A stretch of 64,000 bases of DNA from an uncultured Gammaproteobacteria bacterium (GTDB lineage: Bacteria > Pseudomonadota > Gammaproteobacteria > Arenicellales > JAANXG01): the NCBI GenBank assembly GCA_947258785.1, contig CAMYJT010000009.1:62001-126000 (forward strand), in the 5' to 3' direction. Of this stretch, positions 39,057-47,904 are shown piece by piece. Each line of letters begins with the position of its first letter. The first letter of the stretch is position 1. The notes beneath the pieces are model-generated. The model made no database searches, had not been told where the DNA came from, and saw only the letters and a program-made list of their open reading frames with translations. Position numbers and translations under genes: made by a program.

Positions 39057-39746
39057 TCAAGCGCCGCCGTCCGACTGAGGGGATACCGCGGTCGTGGGCA
39101 TCGCCTTCGCCACGATGACCATGGCCGGCCGGATCAAACGATCGTTGAGAGTGTAGCCCTTCTGGACCAGCGAGATAATGTGATTGGACGGCACTTCGCT
39201 GGACTCCTGCATGCTCATGGCCTGGTGAAGCTCGGGATCCAGTTTGTCCCCGGGTGCGGGATTCACCACTCGGATCGCAACCTTCTCAAACACGCGATCC
39301 ATCTGCTTCAAGGTCAACTCCAGCCCCTCGAGCATTTGTTCCACGGCGCTGACGTCGTCTTGTTTGACGTTGACGTTGCGCGCCAGATCCAGGCTGTCAC
39401 GGACCGCCAGCATTTCCGATGCGAATTCCTCGATGGCGTATTTACGTGTGTTCCGGATCTCGTTCTCAGCACGCCGGCGGGTGTTCTCCGCCTCCGCTTT
39501 GGCGCGCAGAAAGCGGTCTTTGAATTCAGCCGCCTCCATCTGCGCCTTCGACAAGTGGTCGCGGAGCTCGTCGAGTTTCAGCTGCAGGACATCGACATCC
39601 ACCGCCTCGCCGGCCGCTACGGCGTCGGACCCGGTGTCCGCGTGCGCCGCTTCCTCCCCGGACAACGCAGCGGACCCGCGTTCGGGGGCTTCATGCGGCG
39701 CCTCAGACGGTGGTGTGTGGTGGGGTGGGGATTTTGGTTCGCTCAT
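39057..39746 (-). CDS. grpE: Nucleotide exchange factor GrpE
   Basis: Releases ADP from DnaK. The 229-residue protein has a long low-complexity acidic/proline N-terminus (about 45 residues), then a coiled-coil with ELRDHLSKAQMEAAEFKDRFLRAKAEAENTRRR. The C-terminal head follows, with NPAPGDKLDPELHQAMS and VQKGYTLNDRLIRPAMVIVA. It lies between hrcA and dnaK, with a 131-base gap to hrcA. Confidence 0.97.
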   Translation of the reverse strand: MSEPKSPPHHTPPSEAPHEAPERGSAALSGEEAAHADTGSDAVAAGEAVDVDVLQLKLDELRDHLSKAQMEAAEFKDRFLRAKAEAENTRRRAENEIRNTRKYAIEEFASEMLAVRDSLDLARNVNVKQDDVSAVEQMLEGLELTLKQMDRVFEKVAIRVVNPAPGDKLDPELHQAMSMQESSEVPSNHIISLVQKGYTLNDRLIRPAMVIVAKAMPTTAVSPQSDGGA

Positions 39747-39877
39747 GAGTCGTCACTATGGCCGTATTGGATATTGTTCTTGGAGAAGGTGGGGACGCGA
39801 CAGAACCTTTTCAACCGGCGTCGCCTGCACCTCAACCCGAGGAGCGCGGCAGACCGTTCTCCAGTCCCGCCGGCCGA

Positions 39878-40930
39878 TCAACTTGTAGGTGCCGAGAGTG
39901 CGCCGCTCAACAACCGGGCGGTGACATCGACGACCGGAATGACCTCTTCATAGGCCATTCTCGTCGGCCCGATCACACCGACCGTACCGAGTAAAACACC
40001 ATCCGCTTCGTAAGGCGAGGTCACGACGCTGCAGTCGTGCAGGGCCTGATAGCCCGATTCATCCCCGATAAAAATGCTGATCCCGGTCACCCTCAGACTG
40101 CGATCCAGCAGGTCGAGAAGATCTTGTTTCGTTTTGAAGGTGTCGAATAGCCTCTGCAGTTTTTCGAGCTGGCACAAATCGGGGACATTGAACAACTTCT
40201 CCTCGCCGCTCAACATTACCTCGCTCTTTATGTCTTCTTCGCGATCGAACAGCACTCCGGCCATCGTCACTGCGTTTTTCATGATGAGGTGCATCTCGTC
40301 GCTGTCTTTCATCATCTCATTGAGCAGCGCCCGCCGAACATCCGCCAGCGACACGCCCCCATAAGTCTGATTGAAAAAATTCGCCGCTTCGACCAACTCG
40401 TTCGGTTCGTAGTTGCGATCCGTGGGAATCACCCGGTTCTGGACCCGGCCGTCATCGGTAATCAAAATGGCCAGCACCCGGTTGGGCGCAAGCCCGACGA
40501 ACTCGAGCTGACGGAAAATCGCATTTTGTTGTCCGGGGATCAGCACGACTCCGGCAAACTGGGTAATCTGGGACAACAGCTCAGAGGCCTTGCCCAACAG
40601 CGCCTGCGGATCGGTCTCGTTGGACAACTGGTCCTCGATTTCCTCCACCGCCGACGGCTGCAGCGGCTTGATCTGGAGCAGGGAGTCGACGAACAGCCGA
40701 TAACCCTGCTGAGTCGGCACCCGTCCCGCTGAGGTGTGGGGTGCATGTATCAGGCCCATTTCTTCCAGGTCGGACATCACATTTCGAATCGTCGCCGGGC
40801 TCAGTTCCAGGCGGGCCTGCCTGGCCAAGGTGCGGGAACCCACCGGTTGCCCTTGATTGATGTACAACTCAATCAGAGTCCTCAGTAATGTCTCTGCGCG
40901 TTCAGTTAATTTCATCAACGATCCGGACAC
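39878..40930 (-). CDS. hrcA: Heat-inducible transcription repressor HrcA
   Basis: Repressor of class I heat-shock genes that binds CIRCE and is folded by GroEL. The 350-residue protein has an N-terminal winged helix (LTERAETLLRTLIELYINQGQPVGSRTLARQ) with the recognition segment ELSPATIRNVMSDLEEMGLI. The GAF-like/HrcA domain carries the family end TRMAYEEVIPVVDVTARLL. It is the first gene of the heat-shock operon and lies ten bases after the CIRCE operator, so it is autoregulated. HrcA is absent from enterics, which constrains the lineage. Confidence 0.97.
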   Translation of the reverse strand: MSGSLMKLTERAETLLRTLIELYINQGQPVGSRTLARQARLELSPATIRNVMSDLEEMGLIHAPHTSAGRVPTQQGYRLFVDSLLQIKPLQPSAVEEIEDQLSNETDPQALLGKASELLSQITQFAGVVLIPGQQNAIFRQLEFVGLAPNRVLAILITDDGRVQNRVIPTDRNYEPNELVEAANFFNQTYGGVSLADVRRALLNEMMKDSDEMHLIMKNAVTMAGVLFDREEDIKSEVMLSGEEKLFNVPDLCQLEKLQRLFDTFKTKQDLLDLLDRSLRVTGISIFIGDESGYQALHDCSVVTSPYEADGVLLGTVGVIGPTRMAYEEVIPVVDVTARLLSGALSAPTS

Positions 40931-40939
40931 CTCGAGTGC

Positions 40940-40966
40940 TTAGCACTCAGCCCCACGGAGTGCTAA
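40940..40966. promoter_or_regulatory. CIRCE operator of hrcA-grpE-dnaK-dnaJ
   Basis: TTAGCACTC-N9-GAGTGCTAA is a perfect match to the CIRCE consensus. It sits 10 bases upstream of the hrcA start codon and six bases downstream of the -10 box, where bound HrcA would block transcription. Confidence 0.97.
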
Positions 40967-40971
40967 GTGAC

Positions 40972-41000
40972 ACGCTACCAACGTCCCCGCAGGCTGTCAA
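40972..41000 (-). promoter_or_regulatory. Sigma-70-type promoter of hrcA operon
   Basis: On the minus strand a perfect TTGACA (-35) is followed after 17 bases by TAGCGT (-10, three of six with the conserved T, A and final T). CIRCE lies directly downstream. Confidence 0.7.
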
Positions 41001-41198
41001 TATGGTGGGATGTTTTGTGGCGGAGCAGCCACCCGATTCCGCCGCCACCACCCCAGGCTTTGGCACAACAGGCGGGTTGGAGGCCCGAAGAAGTTGTTCA
41101 CTCGAGTGGAAAAATCGACGAAAATCCGGCTTTCTCACACGGCTCCATCCGGCCCCTCAATCCATGGGCATCTGAAAAACGAACCAGGACTCGTCACC

Positions 41199-42077
41199 AT
41201 GCCGACCGTGTTCAAGACCATAGGACTGTTTGGCAAACACAACGACCCCAGCGCGCGCGACGCGCTGCACGGGATGGCGGAATATCTGCGGTACCGGGAC
41301 ATCGAGGTGCTGGTCGGGGAGACCACCGCCCGGGAAATCCTCGAATCACTCCTTGCCAAGGCCGCTGACTGTGCGACGCAGGATTTGATCGATCTTGGCA
41401 TCGTAATCGGCGGCGACGGCACCATGCTGCACGTCGCCCGTGCACTGGCCCAACGAGCCGTGCCGGTGGTCGGGGTCAATATGGGGCGTCTGGGATTCCT
41501 GACCGACATTTCCCTGAACGAGATGTACGAAGACATCGGCCGGATTCTCGACGGTGAATACAAAACCGAGCAGCGGATGATGATCAGGATTGACGTCACC
41601 CGTGGGGATGAAGGCCTGTTTTCCGCTAACGCTTTCAACGACATGGTGATTGGCAAGGGCGAACTGGAGCGCTTGATCGAAGTCAAGACCTTCGTCGATG
41701 GCGAGTTCGTGACCAGTGTGCGCGCAGACGGCATTATCGTCACGACACCGACCGGATCGACGGCCTACGCCCTCTCGGCGGGGGGGCCGATCCTGCACCC
41801 GCAGCTGGAGGCGATTACCGTCGTGCCGATATGCCCGCACACGCTGTCCCATCGTCCTATTGCCTTGCGGGATTCGAGCGTCATCGACTTCACACTTATC
41901 GATATCTGTTCACGCTACACCCATGTCTCGCTTGACGGTCAGATTGTCTACCACCTGGACGGCGACGAGAAAATCCGCGTGCGACGGGCCGACGAAATGG
42001 TGACTCTGGTCCGTACCCTGGAACACGACCACTACACGGCCTTACGATCCAAGCTCGGTTGGGGCGAAGTCAGCTGA
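41199..42077 (+). CDS. nadK: NAD kinase
   Basis: Phosphorylates NAD to NADP. The ATG at 41199 (MPTVFKTIGLFGKHNDP) is chosen because the upstream 63 open codons are not family-like and overlap the hrcA promoter region. Motifs are VIGGDGTMLHVAR, the GVNMGRLGFLTDI segment, VTSVRADGIIVTTPTGSTAYALSAGGPI and PICPHTLSHRPI. At 292 residues it is of normal length. recN follows after four bases, so the two are cotranscribed, an order common in gammaproteobacteria. Confidence 0.96.
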   Translation: MPTVFKTIGLFGKHNDPSARDALHGMAEYLRYRDIEVLVGETTAREILESLLAKAADCATQDLIDLGIVIGGDGTMLHVARALAQRAVPVVGVNMGRLGFLTDISLNEMYEDIGRILDGEYKTEQRMMIRIDVTRGDEGLFSANAFNDMVIGKGELERLIEVKTFVDGEFVTSVRADGIIVTTPTGSTAYALSAGGPILHPQLEAITVVPICPHTLSHRPIALRDSSVIDFTLIDICSRYTHVSLDGQIVYHLDGDEKIRVRRADEMVTLVRTLEHDHYTALRSKLGWGEVS

Positions 42078-42081
42078 ACGC

Positions 42082-43785
42082 ATGTTGAGTTCGCTCTTTA
42101 TTCGCGACTTTGCGATTATCCAGCAGGTCGAGCTCAATCTGGATCCGCGTTTGACCGTGCTGACCGGTGAAACCGGCGCCGGAAAATCCATACTGGTCGA
42201 CGCGCTGGCCCTGGCACTGGGGGCACGTGCCGATGCCGAACTCATACGCGACGGCGCCGAATCCAGCGAAATTACCGCCGGCTTCGACTTGCCGCCGAAC
42301 CATGGCGCCGTGGCGTGGCTGCGCGATCAGGAATTGTACGAGGAGGAAACCTGCATCGTTCGCCGCCTGCTGTACAACAACAAGCCCAGCAAGGCCTTCA
42401 TCAACGGGCGGCCGGTTACGCTGAACCGCCTGCGTGAATTCGGTGATCGGCTGGTCGACATCCATGGACAGCACGAACACCAGTCGCTGATCCGGCGCGA
42501 CGCGCAACGATCGATCGTGGATGATTTTGCGCAGCTGGCCGGTGAACTGACTGAACTGGCGCGGTATTTCAAACGGCTTAATACCCTCACCCTTCAACTC
42601 GAGTCGATGAACAATGACGCCGGCCGCCGTCTCCAAGAACTGGATCTGCTGCGTTTTCAGACCACCGAGCTCGACGGCATGAACCTCGAGCGCGGTGAAT
42701 TTGCTGAATTGGAGCGTGAACAACAGCGCCTGTCCCACGCTCACGAGATCCAATCGGCGATCGAGCGATGTGCACAGCCGCTGTACGACGACGACGGCGT
42801 CACAGCGACGCGGATCATCAACCAGAGCCTGCACGAGTTGAACAAGCTGCTGGAATTCGAACCTGGTTTCGCCGAGGTGATCGATCTCCTCGATCAGGCC
42901 GCGATCCAGATCGATGAAGCCGTTGGCCGCTTGCGCCGGATCTCCGAGCGGATCGACGCCGATCCGTCCCGCCTGCAGGCGCTGGAAGACCGCATGAGCG
43001 CAGTGTTGGATGTGGCCAGGAAACACCGCTGCGAGCCCGATCAGCTAATCGATACCCTAGATCGGCTGCGTCACCGGTTGACCGAGATGGACGACATGGA
43101 CACCAGCGCCGAGGCTCTACAAACGGAACTGGCCGAAGTCACCGATCAGTACAACGCGGCGGCCGACCGGGTAGCGGCGGCACGCCGGGACGCCGCCGCG
43201 ACGCTGTCCCGGCAGGTGACGCGGCAGATGCAGGAACTCGGCATGCGGGGCGGGCGATTCGAAATAGTGGTCAGCGAGCGGGACCGCGAGCGGCCCACCC
43301 GCTTCGGCTACGACGAAGTCGAATTCACCGTCAGCGGCACCCCCGGACAGCCTATGCGCCCCTTCAGCAAGGTCGCTTCCGGTGGCGAGCTGTCGCGCAT
43401 CAGCCTCGCCATACAGGTCGTCACCGCTGCGGTAGGTCGCGTCCCGACCCTGATATTTGACGAGGTGGACGTCGGTATCGGCGGCCGGGTGGCGGAAATT
43501 GTCGGTCGGAAATTGCGCGAGCTGGGAACGTCGCGCCAGGTGTTGTGCGTCACCCATCTGGCTCAGGTGGCGGCCCAGGGACACCGGCATCTGTGGGTGC
43601 GTAAACATCAAGACCGTGGCGTTCGCCTGCACATCGAAGCGTTGGACGGCAAACAGCGGATCGCTGAAATCGCCCGCATGCTCGCTGGGATCGAGATCAC
43701 CGACCGCACCCTGGCGCACGCCAGGGACATGTTGGCCCGTACGGGATCACCGAGCCACGACCCGTCCGTACCAGCGGCCAAATGA
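42082..43785 (+). CDS. recN: DNA repair protein RecN
   Basis: SMC-like ATPase acting in recombinational double-strand break repair. Walker A is GETGAGKSILVDALALALG (residues 29-47). A long coiled-coil fills the middle (about 150-350), and the ABC signature is ASGGELSRISLAIQ. Walker B is TLIFDEVDVGIGG, followed by VLCVTHLAQVAAQGH. Length 567 is normal. I looked for a LexA box before the gene and did not find one; the short gap to nadK suggests expression from the nadK promoter. Confidence 0.97.
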   Translation: MLSSLFIRDFAIIQQVELNLDPRLTVLTGETGAGKSILVDALALALGARADAELIRDGAESSEITAGFDLPPNHGAVAWLRDQELYEEETCIVRRLLYNNKPSKAFINGRPVTLNRLREFGDRLVDIHGQHEHQSLIRRDAQRSIVDDFAQLAGELTELARYFKRLNTLTLQLESMNNDAGRRLQELDLLRFQTTELDGMNLERGEFAELEREQQRLSHAHEIQSAIERCAQPLYDDDGVTATRIINQSLHELNKLLEFEPGFAEVIDLLDQAAIQIDEAVGRLRRISERIDADPSRLQALEDRMSAVLDVARKHRCEPDQLIDTLDRLRHRLTEMDDMDTSAEALQTELAEVTDQYNAAADRVAAARRDAAATLSRQVTRQMQELGMRGGRFEIVVSERDRERPTRFGYDEVEFTVSGTPGQPMRPFSKVASGGELSRISLAIQVVTAAVGRVPTLIFDEVDVGIGGRVAEIVGRKLRELGTSRQVLCVTHLAQVAAQGHRHLWVRKHQDRGVRLHIEALDGKQRIAEIARMLAGIEITDRTLAHARDMLARTGSPSHDPSVPAAK

Positions 43786-43865
43786 ACTGGGCAGCTTATT
43801 GATGCCACAGACATGATGCGGTCCAGATCGCTGTTCACAACACCGGTGTCTGGAGGGTCACGGCG

Positions 43866-44378
43866 TTGAGTCGTCCCGATCAGCGGTGCGCCGGGGGGAT
43901 TGCTAAAGTTGTCCAAGCCTCCACGGAGGACGTCCCGGGCATCGGGAGCCTGCTCGAGGGCTACGCCGCGATGGGCAATCTGCTGCCGCGCACGCGCGCG
44001 GATATCCGCCATCACCTCGGCGAATTCGTGGTAGTCAGAGACCGGTCGGCAGTGGTGGCGTGTGGCGCTCTGGAGATTTTCACAGACGAGCTCGCCGAGA
44101 TCCGCAGTCTTGCGGTCAGCTACGGCCACGCCGGCCGCGGACTGGGCAGCCTGCTGATCGAACACCTGACCGGCACCGCCCGGCGCCGCGGCATGCGCCG
44201 CCTGATGGCGCTGACCTACGTTCCGGATTTTTTTCACAAGTGGGGATTCGAGACCGTCGACATCGACTCCCTGCCCGAAAAAGTGTGGGGCATCTGTGTT
44301 CAGTGCTACAAAGCGCGGCACTGCGACGAGACCGCCATGGTAAAGCAACTTCAGAAATCATCGGGATTAAATTATTAA
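43866..44378 (+). CDS. GNAT acetyltransferase, N-acetylglutamate-synthase-like
   Basis: A 170-residue GNAT protein. The acetyl-CoA loop is AVSYGHAGRGLGSLLIEHL (about residues 83-101). The C-terminal segment LPEKVWGICVQCYKARHCDETAMV resembles the single-domain N-acetylglutamate synthases, which share a VW..C..C....CDE tail. Arginine synthesis is therefore the best guess, but another amino-acid substrate is possible. The start is a TTG at 43866, with GGAGGG nine bases upstream. The gene lies in a loose plus-strand run recN-GNAT-bamE. Confidence 0.8.
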   Translation: MSRPDQRCAGGIAKVVQASTEDVPGIGSLLEGYAAMGNLLPRTRADIRHHLGEFVVVRDRSAVVACGALEIFTDELAEIRSLAVSYGHAGRGLGSLLIEHLTGTARRRGMRRLMALTYVPDFFHKWGFETVDIDSLPEKVWGICVQCYKARHCDETAMVKQLQKSSGLNY

Positions 44379-44506
44379 GAATATTAATTGTCATTGGGGT
44401 CGGTGTCGCGTCTCTGGCCCCGTATCCTCCGGCGGCCAGGCGCCGAATTTACCAACGCTCCGGGTTCCGCTATCATCCGCTGATCAATAAACACCATTCA
44501 TTCCCC

Positions 44507-44941
44507 ATGCGCCCGTTTTCCGTTGTCATCGCCTTGGCCGCCGCGCTTGCGGTTAGTGCTTGCATCCGCACCTACAAGCTCGACATTCAACAAGGCAACG
44601 TCGTTACCCAGGAGCAACTCGACCAAATCACTCCTGGCATGACCAAACGCGAGGTGCGTTACGTCCTGGGGACCCCCCTGATCGTAGACCCGTTTCGCGA
44701 TGACCGGTGGGACTACTATTATTCGCTCAAGGCCGGGCCAGCCAGGCAGGTCAATCACCGGCGAGTGATCATCGTGTTCGACGGCGATACGCTCGTGAAC
44801 ATTCAGGGCGACGTGGTGCCGGGACAATCCGACACCGAGAGTACCGAGGACGATAAAGCGGGCGGCACCAAGGTCACCGAGCGGCAGCCGGACGAGCGGG
44901 GATTCTTCCGGCGCTCCTGGGACAAGATCTTCAAGGACTAG
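44507..44941 (+). CDS. bamE: Outer-membrane assembly lipoprotein BamE (SmpA/OmlA)
   Basis: A lipoprotein of the BAM complex that helps insert beta-barrel proteins into the outer membrane. The start at 44507 gives a signal with lipobox LAVSAC (lipidated Cys 19). The SmpA/OmlA domain follows, with ITPGMTKREVRYVLGTPLIVDPFRDDRWDYYYSL. The frame is open upstream, but only this ATG gives the signal sequence. At 144 residues it is longer than the 113-residue E. coli protein because of an acidic/polar C-tail (TEDDKAGGTK). The end overlaps convergent rnfH by 11 bases. Confidence 0.94.
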   Translation: MRPFSVVIALAAALAVSACIRTYKLDIQQGNVVTQEQLDQITPGMTKREVRYVLGTPLIVDPFRDDRWDYYYSLKAGPARQVNHRRVIIVFDGDTLVNIQGDVVPGQSDTESTEDDKAGGTKVTERQPDERGFFRRSWDKIFKD

Positions 44942-45245
44942 GAGCCGCCTTACGCCGCATGGTCCGGCCCTCGGCGGCGAGTTTCCGGCGCACGATCTTG
45001 GGGTCCGCAGTCAGCGGCCGGTAGATCTCCACCCGGTCACCCTCCTCCACCAGGTGATCCAATACGACCAGGCGGCCAAAGACCCCGGTCCGGTTGACCG
45101 CCAGATCGATGCCGAAACGCTCGACGAGACCGGATCGTTCGATCACATCTCGCACGGTGCTGCCCGCCGCAACCCGCAGGCTCAAGAGACATTGCCACTC
45201 CGGCAGGGCGTAGACGACTTCGACCTCAATCTGTCTGGCCTGCAT
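44931..45245 (-). CDS. rnfH: RnfH family protein (UPF0125, RatB)
   Basis: A ubiquitin-like beta-grasp protein of the RnfH/RatB family, unknown in biochemistry. I take the ATG at 45245 (MQARQIEVEVVYALPEWQ), since the upstream frame crosses ratA. Visible motifs are VEVVYALPEWQCLLSLRV, GSTVRDVIERSGLVERF and RLVVLDHLVEEGDRVEIYRPL. The 104-residue length is normal. The ratA-ratB pair is conserved, next to smpB and bamE, in gammaproteobacteria; five bases separate the two here. Confidence 0.93.
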   Translation of the reverse strand: MQARQIEVEVVYALPEWQCLLSLRVAAGSTVRDVIERSGLVERFGIDLAVNRTGVFGRLVVLDHLVEEGDRVEIYRPLTADPKIVRRKLAAEGRTMRRKAAPSP

Positions 45246-45250
45246 ATTGC

Positions 45251-45688
45251 CTATCGTTTCCCATAGGTCAACTGCGCTCGGTGGTGAAATGCCTCGACCT
45301 GGGTGTTGGAGATATGGGAAAAAACCGGGCCGACCAACGAGGCGATCAAGCGGCTGTCGAAGTCGAAATGCAGGTCCAGCTCGATCTTGCACGCCCTTTC
45401 CGCCAGCGGGGTAAACCGCCACACCCCCTCAAGGTGGCTGAATGGCCCTTCCATATGGTGCATGGCGATGGACTCATAGGGCCGCATCGTGTTGCGTGTG
45501 GTGAACGCTTTCTTGAGCCCCTTGAACACGATCGTAATCGATGCGATCACCGTATCGCCGTCTTCCGACAGCACTTTCGCCCCCCCGCACCAATTCAAAA
45601 ACTCGTGGTAGCGCTCAATGTCGGCGACCAGGGCATACATCTCTTCGACGCTGTAGGCCACCAACGCCGACCTTTCGACTTTATGCAT
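45251..45688 (-). CDS. ratA: Type II toxin-antitoxin-like START domain protein RatA
   Basis: A 145-residue START/polyketide-cyclase fold protein. In E. coli RatA binds 50S subunits and blocks their association, though it also resembles the coenzyme Q-binding protein Coq10. Sequence features are ALVAYSVEEMYALVADIERYHEFLNWC, the TTRNTMRPYESIAMHH stretch and the C-terminal helix LIASLVGPVFSHISNTQVEAFHHRA, typical of Coq10/RatA. It overlaps the NSS transporter stop by eight bases. Confidence 0.92.
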   Translation of the reverse strand: MHKVERSALVAYSVEEMYALVADIERYHEFLNWCGGAKVLSEDGDTVIASITIVFKGLKKAFTTRNTMRPYESIAMHHMEGPFSHLEGVWRFTPLAERACKIELDLHFDFDSRLIASLVGPVFSHISNTQVEAFHHRAQLTYGKR

Positions 45689-47078
45689 ACAGATAGTTCC
45701 CCAGCAACAAAAATACCAACAACACCGTCACCAACGCCGGCGCTACGTAACGGGCCAGCCAAGACCAGAGTTCGAAAGCGGTCCGCGAACGGACGTCCAG
45801 CTCCTCACCGGCGAGGGCACGCGGCATGACCCAGCCTGCAAACGCCACGATTAGTATGCCACCCAACGGCAGCGTCAGATTCGTGGTTAATATATCAAGG
45901 ATGTCAAAGAAACCGTTTGCTTTTTGCATGCCTAGAAATTTGAATTCGAACGCCCAATCGCTGAACGACATCACCGTCAGTATGCCCAAGGACCAGGCCA
46001 GCAGGCCGGCCAGGGCGGAGGCCGCCGCGCGGTGGACACCCCGCGCCTCGGTCAGCCAGGCCACCGCCGGCTCGATCAGTGAGATCGACGAGGTCCACGC
46101 GGCCAGAACCAGCAGGACAAAAAACAACCCGCCCCACACCGCACCACCCGGCATCTGCCCGAAAGCCAACGGCAGAGTCTGGAAGATCAACGAGGGCCCG
46201 GACGCGGGTTCCATGCCATTGGCGAACACGATGGGAAACACCGCCAATCCAGCCAACAGCGCCACCATCGTGTCCGCAGCGACAATCACCAGCGTGGTCC
46301 CGGCGATCGACGACCGCCGAGGCAGATAAGAACCGTACACCATGATGGCGCCCATACCTAAACTGAGACTGAAGAAGGCCTGTCCCATCGCCCCGAGCAG
46401 CACCGCCGGAGTCAACTTGGTGAAATCAGTGCGGAACAGGAATTCGAATCCCTCGCGAAAAGCACCGTTGCGGACCGCGTAAAACACCAACGCCAGCAAC
46501 AGCAGGAACAACGCCGGCATCATCAGCTTGACCGCGCGCTCCAGGCCCGCGCGCACCCCGCGCGCGACCACCGCCGTGGTCATCAGCATGAACAGGGTAT
46601 GCCAGAGAAGTCCCTGCCGCGGATCGCCGACCAGTGCCCCGAAGGCCTGGCGGACGCCCAGCGGCGACTGGGCCAGGATCGCCCCGTCGGCGACGCGGAA
46701 TACATAGGCCATGGTCCATCCGGCCACAACGCTGTAAAACGACAAGATCAGAAAACCCGTGACCATGCCCATCCAGCCCACCAACTGCCAGATCGGACTG
46801 GCCCCGGCCTCCCGCGCCAGTACGCGCATGGTGTTGACCGGGCTGCGCCGCGCCCGCCGACCGAGCATGATCTCGGACATCATGATCGGCACGCCGATCA
46901 GGGCGACGCAGAAGATATACACCAGCACAAAGGCCCCACCGCCCCCCGCGCCGGCCATATAGGGGAACTTCCAGACATTGCCCAAGCCCACCGCCGAGCC
47001 GGTGGCGGCGAGCACGAACGCCCACCGCGACGACCACTCGGGGTGGACGTAGCGGACCCCGGCGTCCCGGTCCGTCAC
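45681..47078 (-). CDS. Sodium-dependent transporter (NSS/SNF family)
   Basis: A 465-residue inner-membrane protein of the neurotransmitter:sodium symporter family (LeuT-like). About twelve helices are visible. The N-terminal WSSRWAFVLAATGSAVGLGNVWKFPYMAGAGGGGAFVLVY carries the unwound TM1 sodium/substrate site (the GLGNVWKFPY signature). Later come SLSLGMGAIMVYGSYL and SLIEPAVAWLTEARG. Substrates of bacterial members include leucine, alanine, tryptophan and tyrosine; specificity cannot be read here. It precedes ratA on the same strand with an eight-base overlap. Confidence 0.9.
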   Translation of the reverse strand: MTDRDAGVRYVHPEWSSRWAFVLAATGSAVGLGNVWKFPYMAGAGGGGAFVLVYIFCVALIGVPIMMSEIMLGRRARRSPVNTMRVLAREAGASPIWQLVGWMGMVTGFLILSFYSVVAGWTMAYVFRVADGAILAQSPLGVRQAFGALVGDPRQGLLWHTLFMLMTTAVVARGVRAGLERAVKLMMPALFLLLLALVFYAVRNGAFREGFEFLFRTDFTKLTPAVLLGAMGQAFFSLSLGMGAIMVYGSYLPRRSSIAGTTLVIVAADTMVALLAGLAVFPIVFANGMEPASGPSLIFQTLPLAFGQMPGGAVWGGLFFVLLVLAAWTSSISLIEPAVAWLTEARGVHRAAASALAGLLAWSLGILTVMSFSDWAFEFKFLGMQKANGFFDILDILTTNLTLPLGGILIVAFAGWVMPRALAGEELDVRSRTAFELWSWLARYVAPALVTVLLVFLLLGNYLYA

Positions 47079-47114
47079 AACGCTGCCACTGCCTCACCCC
47101 CCCGGCATCGGATT

Positions 47115-47591
47115 TCAGGCCCTGAATTTCTGCAATCGCTGCTTGTCACGGTCCCACTCCCGCTGCTTGATCGCGGCGCGCTTGTCGTGCAGCTTCTTAC
47201 CCTTGGCGAGCGCAATCTTCAACTTGGCACGCCCCGACTTCCAGTACAAAGCCAGCGGCACCAGCGTGTAACCGCGGCGCTCCACAGCGCCGATCAGGCG
47301 ATCGATTTCACCGCGACGCAGGAGCAATTTACGGCTGCGAACCGGGTCCGGCTTCACGTGGGTGGACGCGGCGGGCAAAGGTGAGATGTGCGCTCCGAAC
47401 AGGAACAATTCCCCGCCGCGCACGATGACGTAACCCTCCTTCAGCTGGGCACGCCCCGCACGCAGGCTCTTGACCTCCCAGCCCTCCAAGGCGATGCCGG
47501 CCTCGAACTCCTCGCCGATGTGATAATCGTGACGAGCCTTCTTATTGAGGGCGATGGTGCTCGACGCCGGTTTGCTCTTTTGTTTCGCCAT
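47115..47591 (-). CDS. smpB: SsrA-binding protein SmpB
   Basis: Binds tmRNA and mimics the anticodon arm so that stalled ribosomes are rescued. The 158-residue protein begins [43 protein letters not shown], a strong family signature, and ends with the basic tail [23 protein letters not shown]. It is 0.9 kb from ssrA, divergently arranged. Function with the tmRNA here is an established partnership. Confidence 0.97.
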   Translation of the reverse strand: MAKQKSKPASSTIALNKKARHDYHIGEEFEAGIALEGWEVKSLRAGRAQLKEGYVIVRGGELFLFGAHISPLPAASTHVKPDPVRSRKLLLRRGEIDRLIGAVERRGYTLVPLALYWKSGRAKLKIALAKGKKLHDKRAAIKQREWDRDKQRLQKFRA

Positions 47592-47646
47592 CGGTCTTGC
47601 TGTGCAGTGGTATGCCGGCGGTATCAGACCGTCACACCGGCCCCCG

Positions 47647-47892
47647 CTACGGCACCTTGGCCTTGCGTGAGCGCTTGGTGAGCACGGCTTTCAGGGCGTT
47701 GGCCACGGCCTTGTCGCCGCGGAAGAAGACGACCGTTTCCTTCCCCAGCAGATCGACACGCGCCAACTCCGCGCCTGCCGCCGCACCCGCCGCCATCGCC
47801 TCCTGGCTCGCCGCGCCGACCGCTTCCTCGACCTTCTCCGCAGTCATCTTGCGTCCGATACGCATTCGATAGAGATTCGATCCTGTTGCCAT
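47647..47892 (-). CDS. Small hypothetical protein, coupled to the next gene upstream
   Basis: I do not recognise it. The 81-residue protein has a strong ribosome site (GGAGG, five bases before the ATG), which supports a real gene. It begins [21 protein letters not shown], has an alanine-rich middle ([15 protein letters not shown]) and ends in a basic segment [15 protein letters not shown]. No cysteine and no signal or membrane segment is present, so it is probably cytoplasmic. It lies 12 bases after the 113-residue gene on the same strand and likely shares its mRNA. Confidence 0.6.
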   Translation of the reverse strand: MATGSNLYRMRIGRKMTAEKVEEAVGAASQEAMAAGAAAGAELARVDLLGKETVVFFRGDKAVANALKAVLTKRSRKAKVP

Positions 47893-47904
47893 GGTGACCT
47901 CCGC

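Noticed and set aside
41010..41198. N-terminal extension of nadK
   Set aside because: It crosses the hrcA promoter region and gives a His/Arg-rich sequence unlike NAD kinases.
42040..42081. LexA box before recN
   Set aside because: No CTG-N10-CAG palindrome of the right form was seen in the short region before the start codon.
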